From Streptomyces sp. NBC_00683 (GTDB taxonomy: Bacteria; Actinomycetota; Actinomycetes; Streptomycetales; Streptomycetaceae), in contig NZ_CP109013.1 of NCBI RefSeq assembly GCF_036226745.1, positions 248,001 through 312,000 of the forward strand: DNA of 64,000 nucleotides, in the 5' to 3' direction. Position 1 is the first letter of the stretch. Every line of letters begins with the position of its first letter. Below, in pieces: positions 1-9,854 of the stretch. Below the pieces are notes generated by a model, which saw only the letters and a program-made list of their open reading frames with translations, made no database searches and was not told the origin of the DNA. The position numbers were made by a program, and so were the translations under genes.

Positions 1-1807
1 CCCTGGCCTCGTCCGTCGCCGCGTACAGCTTGCGCACCGCGTCGAACATCCCCGTGTACGTGGCCAGGTTGGACCGGGGAGTTCGGCCGATGGGCCGTTG
101 GTCGACCCGGACCAGCCGGTCGAACGACTCGACCCCCGACGCGTCCTGGACGTCGACCTCCAACTGCGCCTCGTCGGGATCCTCGGGTACAAGTCCGAGG
201 TGGCCGCGGACGACCTCCGCCAGCACCTGCGTCACCAGCGTCGACTTTCCGGAACCGGACACGCCCGTCACCGCCGTCAGCACGCAGAGCGGTACGTCGA
301 CGGACACGTCGTGCAGATTGTGGCGGGAGACGCCGCTCAGGTGCAGCCATCCGTGCGGTGTGCGCGGGCGGTGATCGAGCGGCTCGGCGCGCCCGAACAG
401 GTACTGGCTCGTGGCCGACTCCCTCACCCGCTCCAGGCCGGCGACCGGGCCGCTGTACAGCACGCGCCCGCCGCCCTCGCCCGCGCCAGGGCCGATGTCG
501 ACCACCCAGTCCGCCCGCCGTACGACGTCCATGTCGTGCTCCACGACGAACAGCGAGTTTCCCGCCTCCTTGAGGCGGTCCAGCACGTCCAGCAGCGGTT
601 CCGCGTCAGCCGGGTGCAGGCCCGCGGAGGGTTCGTCGAGGACGTAGACGACGCCGAACAGCCCGGAGCGCAGCTGAGTGGCGATCCGCAGGCGCTGTGC
701 CTCGCCGGGCGACAGGGTCGTCGAGCGGCGCCCGAGGCTGAGATATCCGAGGCCCAGGTCGAGCAGTACGTCGACCCGTGCGACCAGATCGCTGCAGATC
801 CGGACCGCGACCTCGGTCGTCTCCCCGGATCGGGCGGTCGACGTGGTGGCGTCGGCCTTGGACCGCCTTGCGACGGGTAGCAGCAGGGCCGCGACATCGG
901 TGAGCGGCATCGCGTTGATTTCGGCGATGGAACGTCCGGCGAAGGTCACGGCGAGTGCCTCAGGCCGCAGTCCGCTGCCGTGACACTCCGGGCAGGGCAC
1001 ACTCCTGACGAACCGGAGTGCCCGTTCGCGCATCTTCTCGCTCTTGGAGTCGGCGAGGACGTGCATGACGTGCTTGCGGGCGCTCCAGAACTTGCCTTGG
1101 TAGCCGTAGTCGACGCGGTCCTCCTCCGGCTCGATGTACACGGAGGGCTGCTCATCCGTGTACAGCAGCCAGTCCCGGTCCTTCTTCCTGAGCCTGCGCC
1201 ACGGTCGGTCGATGTCGATCCCCAGGCCGCTCACGACGCTGCGCAGGTTGGCGCCCTGCCAGGCGCCCGGCCAGGCGGCGATCGCCCCCTCGCGGATGCT
1301 CAGCGAGGGGTCCGGGACGAGCAGTTCCTCGGCGACGTCGTGCACGACGCCCAGTCCGTGGCACTCCGGGCAGGCGCCGGCCGCGGTGTTGGGTGAGAAC
1401 GACTCGGCCTCCAGCCGCGCGGCCCGGGGCGGATAGGTGCCGGCGCGGGAGTACAGCACGCGCAGCAGATTGGACAGCGTGGTGATGGTGCCGACCGTCG
1501 ATCGCGAGCTGGGCGACCCGCGTCGCTGCTGCAGGGCCACGGCGGGTGGCAGTCCGGTGATTTCCTGCACGTGCGGTGCGCCGACCTGTTGCAACAGCCT
1601 TCGGGCGTACGGTGCTACGGACTCGAAGTAGCGCCGTTGGGCCTCCGCGTAGAGCGTGCCGAACGCGAGCGAGGACTTGCCCGAACCGGAGACGCCGGTG
1701 AAGGCGACCATCGCGTCCCGCGGAACGTCGACATCGATGTTCCGCAGGTTGTTCTCACTGGCGCCCCGCACATGCACAAAGGGGTCGGTCGCGTCCTTGT
1801 TCACCAT
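1..1807 (-). CDS. UvrA-like ABC ATPase (UvrA2/DrrC type), 3' end outside window
   Basis: The gene runs off the left edge. It has two ABC ATPase modules: Walker A GVSGSGKSS near residue 37, a CPECHG zinc cluster near 143, another near 270, the ABC signature LSPGEAQRLRIA near 361, DEPSAGLHPAD near 390, and a second Walker A GVSGSGKST near 515. Canonical UvrA has its first signature well past residue 450, so this protein seems to lack the UvrB-binding insertion, as in UvrA2 and the daunorubicin-resistance protein DrrC. Known roles of that class are tolerance to DNA-binding drugs or damage, so a DNA-bound ATPase in the cytoplasm is inferred. The ATG at 1805-1807 has AGGA directly against it; the next codon, GTG, is an equally possible start. 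The neighbouring stress operon lies 500 bases upstream on the same strand. Confidence 0.9.
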   Translation of the reverse strand, partial: MVNKDATDPFVHVRGASENNLRNIDVDVPRDAMVAFTGVSGSGKSSLAFGTLYAEAQRRYFESVAPYARRLLQQVGAPHVQEITGLPPAVALQQRRGSPSSRSTVGTITTLSNLLRVLYSRAGTYPPRAARLEAESFSPNTAAGACPECHGLGVVHDVAEELLVPDPSLSIREGAIAAWPGAWQGANLRSVVSGLGIDIDRPWRRLRKKDRDWLLYTDEQPSVYIEPEEDRVDYGYQGKFWSARKHVMHVLADSKSEKMRERALRFVRSVPCPECHGSGLRPEALAVTFAGRSIAEINAMPLTDVAALLLPVARRSKADATTSTARSGETTEVAVRICSDLVARVDVLLDLGLGYLSLGRRSTTLSPGEAQRLRIATQLRSGLFGVVYVLDEPSAGLHPADAEPLLDVLDRLKEAGNSLFVVEHDMDVVRRADWVVDIGPGAGEGGGRVLYSGPVAGLERVRESATSQYLFGRAEPLDHRPRTPHGWLHLSGVSRHNLHDVSVDVPLCVLTAVTGVSGSGKSTLVTQVLAEVVRGHLGLVPEDPDEAQLEVDVQDASGVESFDRLVRVDQRPIGRTPRSNLATYTGMFDAVRKLYAATDEAR

Positions 1808-2313
1808 TCCTGAGTACCTGATTGCGCCGGGAACCGCACGACAGGCGCCGTCCCCGGGCCTCGCTCCCACGGGCGTCCGGAGTGTCCCGGATCCATTTTC
1901 GACACACGACCCAGCTAGGTGTTCGTGCCGTGGCGCCGACGAGCGGCCGCGACGGGTGCCCCGGAGAAGTGAGAACTTCGACACGCGCCGGTCCGGGTGG
2001 ACCAAGGTGGTACTGCACCCCGGGTCCGTGCCCGCGTAGACCGGGGGCCCCGCTCCCGACGGTGGCGAGAGCGTGTCCTGCGGATGATCCCCAGCAGCCC
2101 GTTGGCCCTCGTCATCATCGAACTCAGGTACGCGTACTCGTTTGCCACCCGCACACCGTGGCCACCCGCCGCCCGCCATTCAGCCCAAGACCCCGGACGG
2201 CGCGTCACATCACAAGCGGGCAGAAACTCACTGCTGCGGCACTGGCCTGGGCGGTGTCCAGCCACCTGAGGGTCTGTTCAGTGAAAAATCGGTGCCAGGC
2301 ACGGACTGGCCGG
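1808..2313. other. Intergenic region without a convincing gene
   Basis: About 500 bases between the uvrA-like start and the end of the stress operon. Short open frames exist on both strands, but none has a good ribosome-binding site or a family I recognise. It presumably carries the uvrA-like promoter. I saw no strong terminator hairpin for the operon. Confidence 0.5.
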
Positions 2314-4041
2314 TCACGGCCGAGGCCCTTCAGGGCCTGCGGTGCGGACCAGGTTGCCGGCATTCTCCCGGTGCTCGTGCACGAGGCGGATCGCCATGGC
2401 ACCTTCACCGGTGGCCGAGGCAACTCGTTTGACCGAGCCGCTTCTGACGTCGCCGGCTGCGAAGACCCCTGGAAGGCTGGTCTCCAGCAGCAATGGACCA
2501 CGGCCGAGCGAGTCCCACCGGGTCGCGTCGGCAGCAGCCTGGGCGTCCGCCCCGGTCAGGACGAAGCCCTTCTCGTCCAGGGCGAGCACGCCCCTCAGCC
2601 ACTCCGTGCGCGGGCGAGCCCCGATGAACACGAACAGCGCGGCGGCCCGCAGCGTGCCGCGCTCACCATTTGCGTTGTCCTCGACGCTCAGCGACTCCAG
2701 TTTCTCCTTCCCGGAGACGCCCCGGACTTCGGTGTGGAGCAGCACCTCGATCTTCGGGTGCCGTTCCACCTGGTCCACCAGGTAACGCGACATGTCCGCG
2801 TTGAGGTCGCTGCCCCGGACGAGGAGGTGGACTCCGGACGCGTGGTGGGCCAGGAACAGCGCCGCCTGTCCGGCGGAGTTGCCCCCGCCGACAACGGCGA
2901 CCGGGTCCGCCTCGCAGAGACTGGCCTCGTGTACGGTCGCCGCGTAGTAGACGCTGATGCCCTCCAGACGTTCGATGCCGGGCACCTCGAGCCTGCGGTA
3001 CCGGACACCTGAGGCGAGCACCACGGCGTCCGCCCGGACTTGGGACCCGTCTGTGAAGGTGACTACGTACTCGTCGTCCTGCGGGATGAGCCTGGTGACC
3101 TGGGCCGGGACCATGAGGCGGGCACCGAATTTGTGGGCCTGGAGCACCGCGCGTTCGATGAGCTCTCCTCCGGAGATGCCCGACGGGAAGCCGAGGTAGT
3201 TCTCGATGCGGGACGAGGTGCCTGCCTGGCCTCCGGTGGCCACGGCGTCGACGGAGATCGTGGTGAGGCCGTCGGAGGCGCCGTACACGGCTGCGGCGAG
3301 TCCCGCGGGGCCCGCGCCGACCACCAACACGTCACACTGGGCGGCCTTCGCCGTGGGGGCGGGCAGCCCAATGAGGCTGGCGAGTTCGGCGTTGCTCGGA
3401 TTGCGGAGCACCCGCTCGCCCTTCCAGAGGACCACCGGAGTTTCCTCGGGGCGGATGGAGAACCGTCGCAGCAGCGCCTCAGCCTCCTTGTCCCTCTCCA
3501 GATCCAGCCAGCGGTGGGGCAGCCGGTTGCGGGCAGCGAACTCACGTAGCCGCAGCGTGTCCCGCGAGTAGCACGATCCCAGGATGCGGAAGCCTGCGCC
3601 GAGGCCGATGAGAAGATGCCGTCGGCCCAGATAAGCGCGGAGGATCAGGTCGCCGAGTACGGGGTCGCGGCCGACCAAGGTGCGTTGGCGCTCCACCGGT
3701 ACCGCCAGGATCTCGCCTGCCTCACGCACCACGGCGGTGTCGAACGCCGCCTGCCCCTCCAGCATCCCCAGTTCACCCAAGAACCTGCCGGGTCCGTGCA
3801 CCGCCACCGTGCGCTCTTCCGGGCCGCCGTGGTCCTGAAGGATCTCGACGGTCCCGCTGAGGATCGCGAGAAACTCCCGGAACGGCTCGCCCTCCCGGTA
3901 CAGCACCTCACCTTCCGTGGTCCTGCGGCGCTCACCGTGCGCGGTCAGGTCCTGAAGCTGTTCCGGTGTCAGGCGCGGGAACGCCCCGTATCGGTCCGGC
4001 GTCTCGCGGACCGCACCATTCTTCTGCTTGGCGGTACTCAT
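2314..4041 (-). CDS. FAD-dependent thioredoxin-reductase-like protein with N-terminal cyclic-nucleotide-binding domain
   Basis: A 575-residue three-part fusion. Residues about 20-140 form a Crp-type cNMP-binding fold (LAILSGTVEILQDHG, GRFLGELGML). Residues about 148-235 look like a thioredoxin/glutaredoxin-fold segment with GSCYS. Residues about 243-575 are thioredoxin-reductase-like with FAD motif VVGAGPAGLAAA and NADPH motif VVGGGNSAGQA. Where TrxR carries CATC, this protein has AATV (YYAATVHEASLC), so the usual redox-active disulfide is absent; a single Cys follows seven residues later. Start ATG 4039-4041 overlaps the stop of the UBP zinc-finger gene (ATGA), so the two are translationally coupled. 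It is the last gene of the chaperone/redox operon. It may be a redox or ligand sensor or a non-canonical reductase; the function is unproven. Confidence 0.88.
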   Translation of the reverse strand: MSTAKQKNGAVRETPDRYGAFPRLTPEQLQDLTAHGERRRTTEGEVLYREGEPFREFLAILSGTVEILQDHGGPEERTVAVHGPGRFLGELGMLEGQAAFDTAVVREAGEILAVPVERQRTLVGRDPVLGDLILRAYLGRRHLLIGLGAGFRILGSCYSRDTLRLREFAARNRLPHRWLDLERDKEAEALLRRFSIRPEETPVVLWKGERVLRNPSNAELASLIGLPAPTAKAAQCDVLVVGAGPAGLAAAVYGASDGLTTISVDAVATGGQAGTSSRIENYLGFPSGISGGELIERAVLQAHKFGARLMVPAQVTRLIPQDDEYVVTFTDGSQVRADAVVLASGVRYRRLEVPGIERLEGISVYYAATVHEASLCEADPVAVVGGGNSAGQAALFLAHHASGVHLLVRGSDLNADMSRYLVDQVERHPKIEVLLHTEVRGVSGKEKLESLSVEDNANGERGTLRAAALFVFIGARPRTEWLRGVLALDEKGFVLTGADAQAAADATRWDSLGRGPLLLETSLPGVFAAGDVRSGSVKRVASATGEGAMAIRLVHEHRENAGNLVRTAGPEGPRP

Positions 4042-4304
4042 CAGACCAAGGCCTCGTGGACGTAGCACCAGCGCCAGTCCTCTCCCGGTTGGAAGGACTG
4101 CACGATGGGGTGCTCGGCGCTGCCCGCGTGTCGGCGGGCGTGTTTGAGGGGTGAGGAGTCGCAGCAGCCGACGTGCCCGCAGGTGAGGCAGAGCCGCAGG
4201 TGCACCCATGGGGAATGCTCCCTGAGGCACTCCTCGCAGCCCTGCGGGGTACGCGGCGTCACTGGCCGCACCATTGCCAGGTGCGGGTCCGGAATCGTTG
4301 CCAT
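4041..4304 (-). CDS. UBP-type zinc-finger protein
   Basis: An 87-residue protein made almost entirely of a ubiquitin-carboxyl-terminal-hydrolase-type zinc finger: CEEC, then CLTCGHVGCCD, HARRH, and C-terminal W-R-WCYVHEAL. Cys and His residues are placed to bind zinc. In eukaryotes the fold binds the free ubiquitin C-terminus; in actinobacteria the partner is unknown. Start ATG at 4302-4304 follows GAGAGGAG. The stop overlaps the start of the cNMP/TrxR-like gene, and such zinc fingers are often found beside this oxidoreductase family, which suggests the two proteins work together. Confidence 0.88.
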   Translation of the reverse strand: MATIPDPHLAMVRPVTPRTPQGCEECLREHSPWVHLRLCLTCGHVGCCDSSPLKHARRHAGSAEHPIVQSFQPGEDWRWCYVHEALV

Positions 4305-4324
4305 GACGTTCTCCTCTCGTGGGG

Positions 4325-4753
4325 CTACGGCAGTACGGCGGCCAGCGAGTTGGGCAGGCCGGACTTGAGGTGATCCCACTCCCCTTCGCTGACGTAGCGC
4401 TTCAGAGCCTCCAGCACGGTCCGCACGACCTTTTCGATGCCGCCGTCCACCGCGTAGGGAAAGTCGTCCCTGACGCGCTGGAAAAAGTCCTCGCCACTGA
4501 GTTTCACCGGTGTCCCAGACGGCTTCCATCCGTCGTAGTAGACGCCGCGGATCAGAGTCGGAAGCTGCGCCCCCAGGTGCACCGCGCCGTCGACGGAGAG
4601 GCGATCCCGTAGCCGGTGCAGGACGGCGCGCAAAGCGGCGTACGACTGTTTCCGGCGTTCCTTGGGCCAGCCGTTGGCTTCCTCGATGTCCCTGAGGAGC
4701 CGATTGGCTTTGTCCACCATGGTATCGAAGGAGGAGAATGTCGTTTCACTCAT
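4325..4753 (-). CDS. DUF2267 family protein
   Basis: A 142-residue soluble protein matching the DUF2267 pattern: helical N-terminus (MVDKANRLLRDIEEANGWP), HRLRDRLSVDGAVHLGAQLPTLIRGVYYDGW, and a second half FFQRVRDDFPYAVDGGIEKVVRTVLEALKRYVSEGEWDHLKSGLP that echoes the first as an internal duplication. The biochemical role of the family is unknown; members are frequent in stress-associated loci. Start ATG 4751-4753 lies 9 bases after AAAGGAG; another ATG 5 bases upstream is out of frame and stops at once. It sits 54 bases after thioredoxin and 20 bases before the zinc-finger gene, all on one strand, so it belongs to the same operon. Confidence 0.88.
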   Translation of the reverse strand: MSETTFSSFDTMVDKANRLLRDIEEANGWPKERRKQSYAALRAVLHRLRDRLSVDGAVHLGAQLPTLIRGVYYDGWKPSGTPVKLSGEDFFQRVRDDFPYAVDGGIEKVVRTVLEALKRYVSEGEWDHLKSGLPNSLAAVLP

Positions 4754-4807
4754 TTCATGGCTCCTTTCGTTACCGGAGAGCCCTTGTGGTGGCCGGGCCA
4801 TGCCGAC

Positions 4808-5266
4808 TCACCGACCCGCGGTGGTCTGCCGTCCTTCCAGGGCCTGTTCGACCCACTGACGCAGGACGTGCGCCGGTGCGGCACCGGCCTGTCGGGCGAC
4901 CGTCTCGCCTCGGTCCTGGACGAGCAGCGTGGGCACTGCTTGGACCTCGAACCGCCGACTGACTCCTGGGTTCTTGTCAATGTCGACTTTGACGAGCTTG
5001 ATCCGTCCGGCGAGGTCGCGGGCGACCTGTTCAAGGGCGGGGCTGACCATGCGGCAGGGGCCGCACCAGGTGGCCCAGAGGTCGACGACGACAGGTTGGA
5101 CGGCGTTGTCGGCGACTTCGGTGAAGTCGTCGTCGCCGGCGTCGACGACCCAGGGCAGCGGCTGCTTGCAGTGGCCGCATTTGGGGCGTCCCTCAGCGGC
5201 AACAGGAATGCGGTTGCCGCGCCCGCAGTGCGGGCAGGTCACCGTCGTTGTACGGGTGGTGTTCAC
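4808..5266 (-). CDS. trxC: Thioredoxin with N-terminal zinc ribbon (Trx2/TrxC type)
   Basis: A 152-residue thioredoxin. The first 40 residues carry CPHC and CGHC pairs typical of zinc-containing TrxC, followed by a thioredoxin fold with the active site [10 protein letters not shown] and the cis-proline VPTLL. It reduces protein disulfides in the cytoplasm; the zinc module of TrxC responds to oxidation in E. coli. The start ATG overlaps the clpB stop (5263-5266), so translation is coupled. Location inside a chaperone operon suggests thiol repair during unfolding stress. TrxC is named from domain layout, not from orthology testing. Confidence 0.93.
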   Translation of the reverse strand: MNTTRTTTVTCPHCGRGNRIPVAAEGRPKCGHCKQPLPWVVDAGDDDFTEVADNAVQPVVVDLWATWCGPCRMVSPALEQVARDLAGRIKLVKVDIDKNPGVSRRFEVQAVPTLLVQDRGETVARQAGAAPAHVLRQWVEQALEGRQTTAGR

Positions 5267-7902
5267 GCTGCCCTCGCTTCCCGGGCCTCGTCCTGCTGGT
5301 CGTAGGTGACCACCAGTTCTCCGTGTTCGGCGTCGACGCGGACCGTCGCGCCGTCCTGGACGTCGCCGCGCAGAAGGGCGCGCCCGACCAGCGTCTCGAC
5401 CTCGTGGGAGATGTACCGCCGTAGCGGCCGGGCGCCGTACACCGGGTCGTAGCCCTGGTGGGAGATCAGCTCTCGGGCCGCATCGGTGAGTTCTACGTTG
5501 ATGCGACGTTCCGCGAGCCGCTGCCGCAGTTCGTCGAACTGCAGCTCCACGATTCGTTCGATCTGCCGCTCACCGAGCGGCTTGAACAGCACGATGTCAT
5601 CGACGCGGTTGAGGAACTCCGGACGGAAGTGCCCGCGCAGTTCGCCCATCACCAGGGCGCGGGCGTCAGGCTTGATCTCACCCTCGGCGGTTGCGCCGTC
5701 GAGGAGGTGCTCGGAGCCGATGTTGGACGTCATGATGATCACGGTGTTGCGGAAGTTGACGGTGCGGCCCTGAGCATCGGTGATGCGGCCGTCATCGAGG
5801 ATCTGCAACAGGGTGTTGAAGACGTCGCTGTGTGCCTTCTCGATCTCGTCGAACAGCACCACCGAGTACGGCTTGCGGCGTACGGCCTCGGTGAGCTGGC
5901 CGCCTTCCTCGTAGCCGACGTATCCGGGTGGTGCGCCCATGAGCCTGCTGACGGTGTGCCGCTCCTGGTACTCACTCATGTCGAGGCGGACCATGTTCTC
6001 CTCGGAGTCGAACAGCGCCCGGGCGAGAGTCTTGGTCAGCTCGGTCTTTCCTACGCCGGTGGGTCCGAGGAAGATGAAGGAACCGATGGGGCGGCGAGGG
6101 TCGCGGATGCCGGAGCGGGCGCGGATGATCGCGTCGGCGACGAGCTGGACGGCCTCGTCCTGGCCGACGACACGCTCGCGAAGGATCTCGTCGAGGCGCA
6201 GCAGCTTGTCGCGTTCACCCTCCTGCAGGCGGGCGACCGGGATGCCGGTCCAGGCGGCGACGATCTCGGCGATCTCCTCTTCGGTGACCACCTCGCGCAG
6301 CAACCGGTTCTGTCCCTGCCTGGTGGCCAGCTGCTCCTCCTCCGCTGCGAGTCGGCGCTCCAGGTCCTGGAGGCGGCCGTATCGGAGTTCGGCGGCGCGG
6401 TTGAGGTCGTAGGCGCGTTCGGCCTCCTCCGCCTCGTGGCGGACCTGCTCCAGTTCCTGGCGCAGTTCCTGCACACGCCGGATCGCCTGCCGTTCGGCCT
6501 CCCACTGGGCGTGTTTGGCGTCGGCCTCTCCGCGAAGGTCGGCCAGTTCCTTGCGCAGTTCCTCCAGGCGGGTTTTGCTGGCGGGGTCGGTCTCTTTGGA
6601 GAGGGCGGCTTCCTCGATCTCCAGGCGGGTGACGCGGCGGGTGATCTCGTCGAGTTCGGCAGGCATGGAGTCGATCTCGGTACGCAGCCGGGCGCATGCC
6701 TCGTCGACGAGGTCGATGGCCTTGTCGGGCAGGAATCGATCGGTGATGTAGCGGTGGCTGAGGGTGGCGGCGGAGACCAGCGCGGTGTCCTGGATCTTGA
6801 CGCCGTGGAAGACCTCCAGGCGCTCACGCAGTCCACGCAGGATGGAGATGGCGTCCTCCAGGCTGGGCTCGTCGACCAGGACCTGTTGGAACCGTCGTTC
6901 GAGGGCTGCGTCCTTTTCGATGTGTTTGCGGTACTCGTCGAGGGTGGTGGCGCCGATCATGTGCAGTTCGCCGCGGGCAAGCATCGGCTTGAGCATGTTC
7001 CCCGCGTCCATGGCTCCTTCGGCGGCGCCCGCACCGACGACGGTGTGCAGTTCGTCGACGAAGAGCAAGATGCCGCCTTGTGCAGCCTTGACCTCGCTGA
7101 GCACGGCCTTGAGGCGTTCCTCGAACTCTCCTCGGTACTTGGCGCCGGCGACCAGGGAGCCCATGTCGAGGGCGAACACGATCTTGTCGCGAAGGCCCTC
7201 AGGGACGTCACCGCGGACAATGCGCTGGGCGAGGCCCTCGACGATGGCGGTCTTGCCGACACCGGGATCTCCGATGAGGACTGGGTTGTTCTTGGACTTG
7301 CGGCTCAGGATCTGGGTCACGCGGCGAATCTCGGCGTCCCGGCCGATGACCGGGTCGAGCCTGCCTTCCTTGGCCTCGGCGACGAGATCGCGGCCGTACT
7401 TCTCCAGAGCCTCGTAGGCCACCTCGGGATTGGCGGAGGTGACGCGCTGGTTGCCGCGGACCTGGGTCAGCGCGCCCAGGAACGAGTCCCTCGTGATCCC
7501 GGCCTGGTTGAGCAGACGTCCGGCGGCTGTTGATGCCCCCTCTTCAGCCAGGGCGAGCAGGAGGTGCTCCACGGACACGTACTCGTCCTTGAGGCGTTTG
7601 GCCTCCCGTTCAGCGGCGTCGAGCAGGCCGGCGAGGCGCTGAGTGACGAAGACCTGGCCGGGTGCCGCACCGGGGCCGGTGACCTTCGGGCGGCGGGAGA
7701 CTTCCTCGCGCACGGCCGCGCGCAGTTTCTCCGGATCGGTTCCGGCCTGTTGCAGCAGCCGTGGGATCAGACCGTCCTCCTGATCGAGGAGTGCGAGCAG
7801 CAGGTGTTCTCCGTCCACTTCGGTCTGCCCCATGCGGCCGGCCTCGGTCTGGGCCTCCTGGAGGGCTTCCTGGGATTTCTGTGTGAGACGGTTCATGTCC
7901 AT
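5263..7902 (-). CDS. clpB: ATP-dependent chaperone ClpB (disaggregase)
   Basis: An 879-residue Hsp100. It has the N-terminal Clp repeat domain, AAA-1 with Walker A GDPGVGKT, a long coiled-coil middle domain (residues about 410-530, rich in Glu/Arg), and AAA-2 with Walker A GPTGVGKT. The middle domain separates ClpB from ClpC/ClpA and allows collaboration with DnaK. It extracts polypeptides from aggregates as a hexamer. The start MDMNRL overlaps the cbpM stop by 10 bases and has GAGGAG upstream; the second Met is an alternative. It is in an operon with dnaK-grpE-dnaJ. A large open frame on the opposite strand is only a GC-bias shadow. Confidence 0.97.
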   Translation of the reverse strand: MDMNRLTQKSQEALQEAQTEAGRMGQTEVDGEHLLLALLDQEDGLIPRLLQQAGTDPEKLRAAVREEVSRRPKVTGPGAAPGQVFVTQRLAGLLDAAEREAKRLKDEYVSVEHLLLALAEEGASTAAGRLLNQAGITRDSFLGALTQVRGNQRVTSANPEVAYEALEKYGRDLVAEAKEGRLDPVIGRDAEIRRVTQILSRKSKNNPVLIGDPGVGKTAIVEGLAQRIVRGDVPEGLRDKIVFALDMGSLVAGAKYRGEFEERLKAVLSEVKAAQGGILLFVDELHTVVGAGAAEGAMDAGNMLKPMLARGELHMIGATTLDEYRKHIEKDAALERRFQQVLVDEPSLEDAISILRGLRERLEVFHGVKIQDTALVSAATLSHRYITDRFLPDKAIDLVDEACARLRTEIDSMPAELDEITRRVTRLEIEEAALSKETDPASKTRLEELRKELADLRGEADAKHAQWEAERQAIRRVQELRQELEQVRHEAEEAERAYDLNRAAELRYGRLQDLERRLAAEEEQLATRQGQNRLLREVVTEEEIAEIVAAWTGIPVARLQEGERDKLLRLDEILRERVVGQDEAVQLVADAIIRARSGIRDPRRPIGSFIFLGPTGVGKTELTKTLARALFDSEENMVRLDMSEYQERHTVSRLMGAPPGYVGYEEGGQLTEAVRRKPYSVVLFDEIEKAHSDVFNTLLQILDDGRITDAQGRTVNFRNTVIIMTSNIGSEHLLDGATAEGEIKPDARALVMGELRGHFRPEFLNRVDDIVLFKPLGERQIERIVELQFDELRQRLAERRINVELTDAARELISHQGYDPVYGARPLRRYISHEVETLVGRALLRGDVQDGATVRVDAEHGELVVTYDQQDEAREARAA

Positions 7903-8303
7903 GGGGGTGTATCACTCCTCGTGCCGCGGGCGCGCAGGGCGGTTTCGAGCAGGCTGATGCGGTCGAGCAGGTCGAGCACCAGGCCGATGGATGCGTAATT
8001 GAGGCAGAGTCCGGAGCGCAGCCGCTGGATGCGGGCAAGTGCCGCTGGGGCGTCGCGGTCGAAAACCAGGTGGCCGGCGGCGTCGCGTTCGGCGTCGACC
8101 AGCCCGAGGGCGACGAACCGGCGGACCAGATCAGGATGGAGACCCGATCGACGGGCCACGGCCTCCAAGGAAAGTCTCGGGGTGGGAACGAGCGCATACC
8201 GGACAGCCGTCGAAGCGGTGGCGACATAGGTGACCGGCTGTACCGGACGGTCGCCTGCACCGGACCGGCCGATGCCTGCCGTTCCCGTGGGTCGGTCGTT
8301 CAT
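7893..8303 (-). CDS. cbpM: Chaperone modulator CbpM-like protein
   Basis: A 136-residue protein in the place where CbpM or HspR follows dnaJ. The core [39 protein letters not shown] is a MerR-like helix-turn-helix, and the tail ([29 protein letters not shown]) is the helical dimer region typical of CbpM. Known CbpM binds the J-domain of CbpA and blocks its use of DnaK. HspR-type repressors share this fold, so autoregulation of the operon cannot be excluded, but I saw no HAIR (CTTGAGT-N7-ACTCAAG) site upstream of dnaK. It is linked to dnaJ by an ATGA overlap at 8300-8303. Confidence 0.82.
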   Translation of the reverse strand: MNDRPTGTAGIGRSGAGDRPVQPVTYVATASTAVRYALVPTPRLSLEAVARRSGLHPDLVRRFVALGLVDAERDAAGHLVFDRDAPAALARIQRLRSGLCLNYASIGLVLDLLDRISLLETALRARGTRSDTPPWT

Positions 8304-9253
8304 CGCGTCCTCCTGGGGTCGAACGAGGAGGTCGCGGCGAGCTCCTCGAACAGTTCACGCTCCCGGTCGCCAAGCGTGGGTGGCACCATGACGCGGAGTT
8401 CGGCGTAGAGGTCGCCGTTCGCACCGCGCGGGTTCGGCATGCCCTCGCCGCGCAGCCGCAGCCGACGGCCGGTGGACGAGCCGGCAGGCACCGTGACCTT
8501 GGCTGTGCCACCGCCGGGGGTGGGCACCGGCACGGTCGCACCCAGGGCCGCCTCCCAGGGGGTGACCGGGACCTGCACGTGGACATCGCGGCCGTCCAGC
8601 CGGAACCGAGGATGGGACTGAATCCTCACCCGCAGGTGCAGGTCGCCCGCAGGTGCGGCACCACTGCCCCGCCCTCCCTCTCCCGCCAGCCGGATGCGCT
8701 GCCCGTCGGTGACGCCCGGCGGGACGTCGACCTCGTAGCGCCGCGGCTGCCCGGTGGGTCCTGCGAGTGTGACGGTACGGCGGCCGCCCTTGTACGCCTC
8801 CTCGAGGGTGAGCGGCAGTTCGGCCTCCTGGTCGGCTCCCGGTACTCCTGCGGAGCCGGCGCCTGCGCCGAAGAGCGAGCCGAGCAGATCCTCGATGTCG
8901 ACATCCTCGGCTGAGAATCCATCGCCGAAGCCGGTGGTGTACCGGACGCCGGGGCCGCCCGCGCCGGCGGTCCGCCGGGTACGGAATCCGCCACCGGCTC
9001 CGGCCGCGACCCGGTCGTCGAAGTCTTCGGGGATCTTGCGGAAGTCTTCACCGAAGCGGTCGTAGCGTGCCCGGGTCTTCGGGTCGGACAGCACGCTGTA
9101 TGCCTCGTTGAGGTCCTTGAAGCGTTCCTCCGCCGCCGGATCCTTGTTGACGTCCGGATGGTGTTTGCGGGCGAGCTTGCGATATGCCTGCTGGATCTCG
9201 TCCTGGCTCGCGGTCCGCGACACTCCCAGCACTTCGTAGGGGTCCCGTGCCAT
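8300..9253 (-). CDS. DnaJ/CbpA-type J-domain co-chaperone
   Basis: A 317-residue class B J-protein. The J-domain (residues 4-70) has the HPD motif in KHHPDVNKD, followed by a Gly-rich linker (about 80-130) and two C-terminal beta domains (about 145-310). There is no CxxCxGxG zinc finger, which sets it apart from class A DnaJ and matches CbpA. It delivers clients to DnaK and stimulates ATP hydrolysis. Start ATG at 9251-9253 lies 6 bases after the grpE stop, and its 3' end overlaps cbpM. The CbpM neighbour supports the CbpA assignment. Confidence 0.94.
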   Translation of the reverse strand: MARDPYEVLGVSRTASQDEIQQAYRKLARKHHPDVNKDPAAEERFKDLNEAYSVLSDPKTRARYDRFGEDFRKIPEDFDDRVAAGAGGGFRTRRTAGAGGPGVRYTTGFGDGFSAEDVDIEDLLGSLFGAGAGSAGVPGADQEAELPLTLEEAYKGGRRTVTLAGPTGQPRRYEVDVPPGVTDGQRIRLAGEGGRGSGAAPAGDLHLRVRIQSHPRFRLDGRDVHVQVPVTPWEAALGATVPVPTPGGGTAKVTVPAGSSTGRRLRLRGEGMPNPRGANGDLYAELRVMVPPTLGDRERELFEELAATSSFDPRRTR

Positions 9254-9259
9254 GACAGA

Positions 9260-9847
9260 TCACTCCCGCTTCGCGACAGTCACGGTGGCGGGCCTGAGCT
9301 GCCGATCGCCATCGCCGTAGCCCGGGCGCAGCACCTGCACGACGGTGCCCGGCTCGACGTCGGGGTCATGGACCACGCTGACCGCCTGGTGCCGGGCCGG
9401 GTCGAAGGCGACGCCGGTCTCCGCGTGCCGCGGGTAGCCGAGCAGTTCGAGGACGTTCACCGCCTGGTCGCGGACTGTCCGGATGCCTTCCACGACCGCA
9501 TCCGAATCGGCGTCGGCGTGGGACAGGGCGAGTTCGAGGTTGTCCAGGACGGGCAGGAAGGCGGCAGCCGTACGGGAACGCTCCACCGTCCGCTCCCGCT
9601 CCAGTTCCTTGGCGTGACGCTTGCGCAGGTTGTCGAGGTCGGCGAGCGCGCGCCGCCAGCGGTCCTCCAGTTCCTTCATCGCGGCTGGGTACTCATCCTC
9701 CGCGATTGCAGGGCCGACGACGTCGGGTCCCGTTTCGTCGTTTGTCGTTTGCGGCCGGAGAGGCGGGGCGGGTTCATGCGAGTCCTCGCGGGGAGGGCCT
9801 GCGGCGCCTTCCGGGGCCGTTTCGGGTTCGTGGGGGTATCGGGGCAT
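9260..9847 (-). CDS. grpE: GrpE nucleotide exchange factor
   Basis: A 195-residue protein with an acidic, Pro-rich N-terminus, a long helix ([35 protein letters not shown] region) and the GrpE core ([23 protein letters not shown], and a beta-rich [25 protein letters not shown] tail). It exchanges ADP for ATP on DnaK. The start ATG at 9845-9847 was chosen because TGAGG, overlapping the dnaK stop, is its ribosome-binding site; longer open reading upstream lies inside dnaK. It lies 7 bases after dnaK and 6 bases before dnaJ. Confidence 0.95.
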   Translation of the reverse strand: MPRYPHEPETAPEGAAGPPREDSHEPAPPLRPQTTNDETGPDVVGPAIAEDEYPAAMKELEDRWRRALADLDNLRKRHAKELERERTVERSRTAAAFLPVLDNLELALSHADADSDAVVEGIRTVRDQAVNVLELLGYPRHAETGVAFDPARHQAVSVVHDPDVEPGTVVQVLRPGYGDGDRQLRPATVTVAKRE

Positions 9848-9854
9848 GGCGGCC

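Noticed and set aside
1915..2265. Minus-strand frame with ANEYAYLSSMMTRANGLLG
   Set aside because: No start signal and the remainder is Arg-rich shadow.
5458..7533. Plus-strand open frame of 691 codons opposite clpB
   Set aside because: A GC-bias antisense shadow; no start signal and low-complexity residues.
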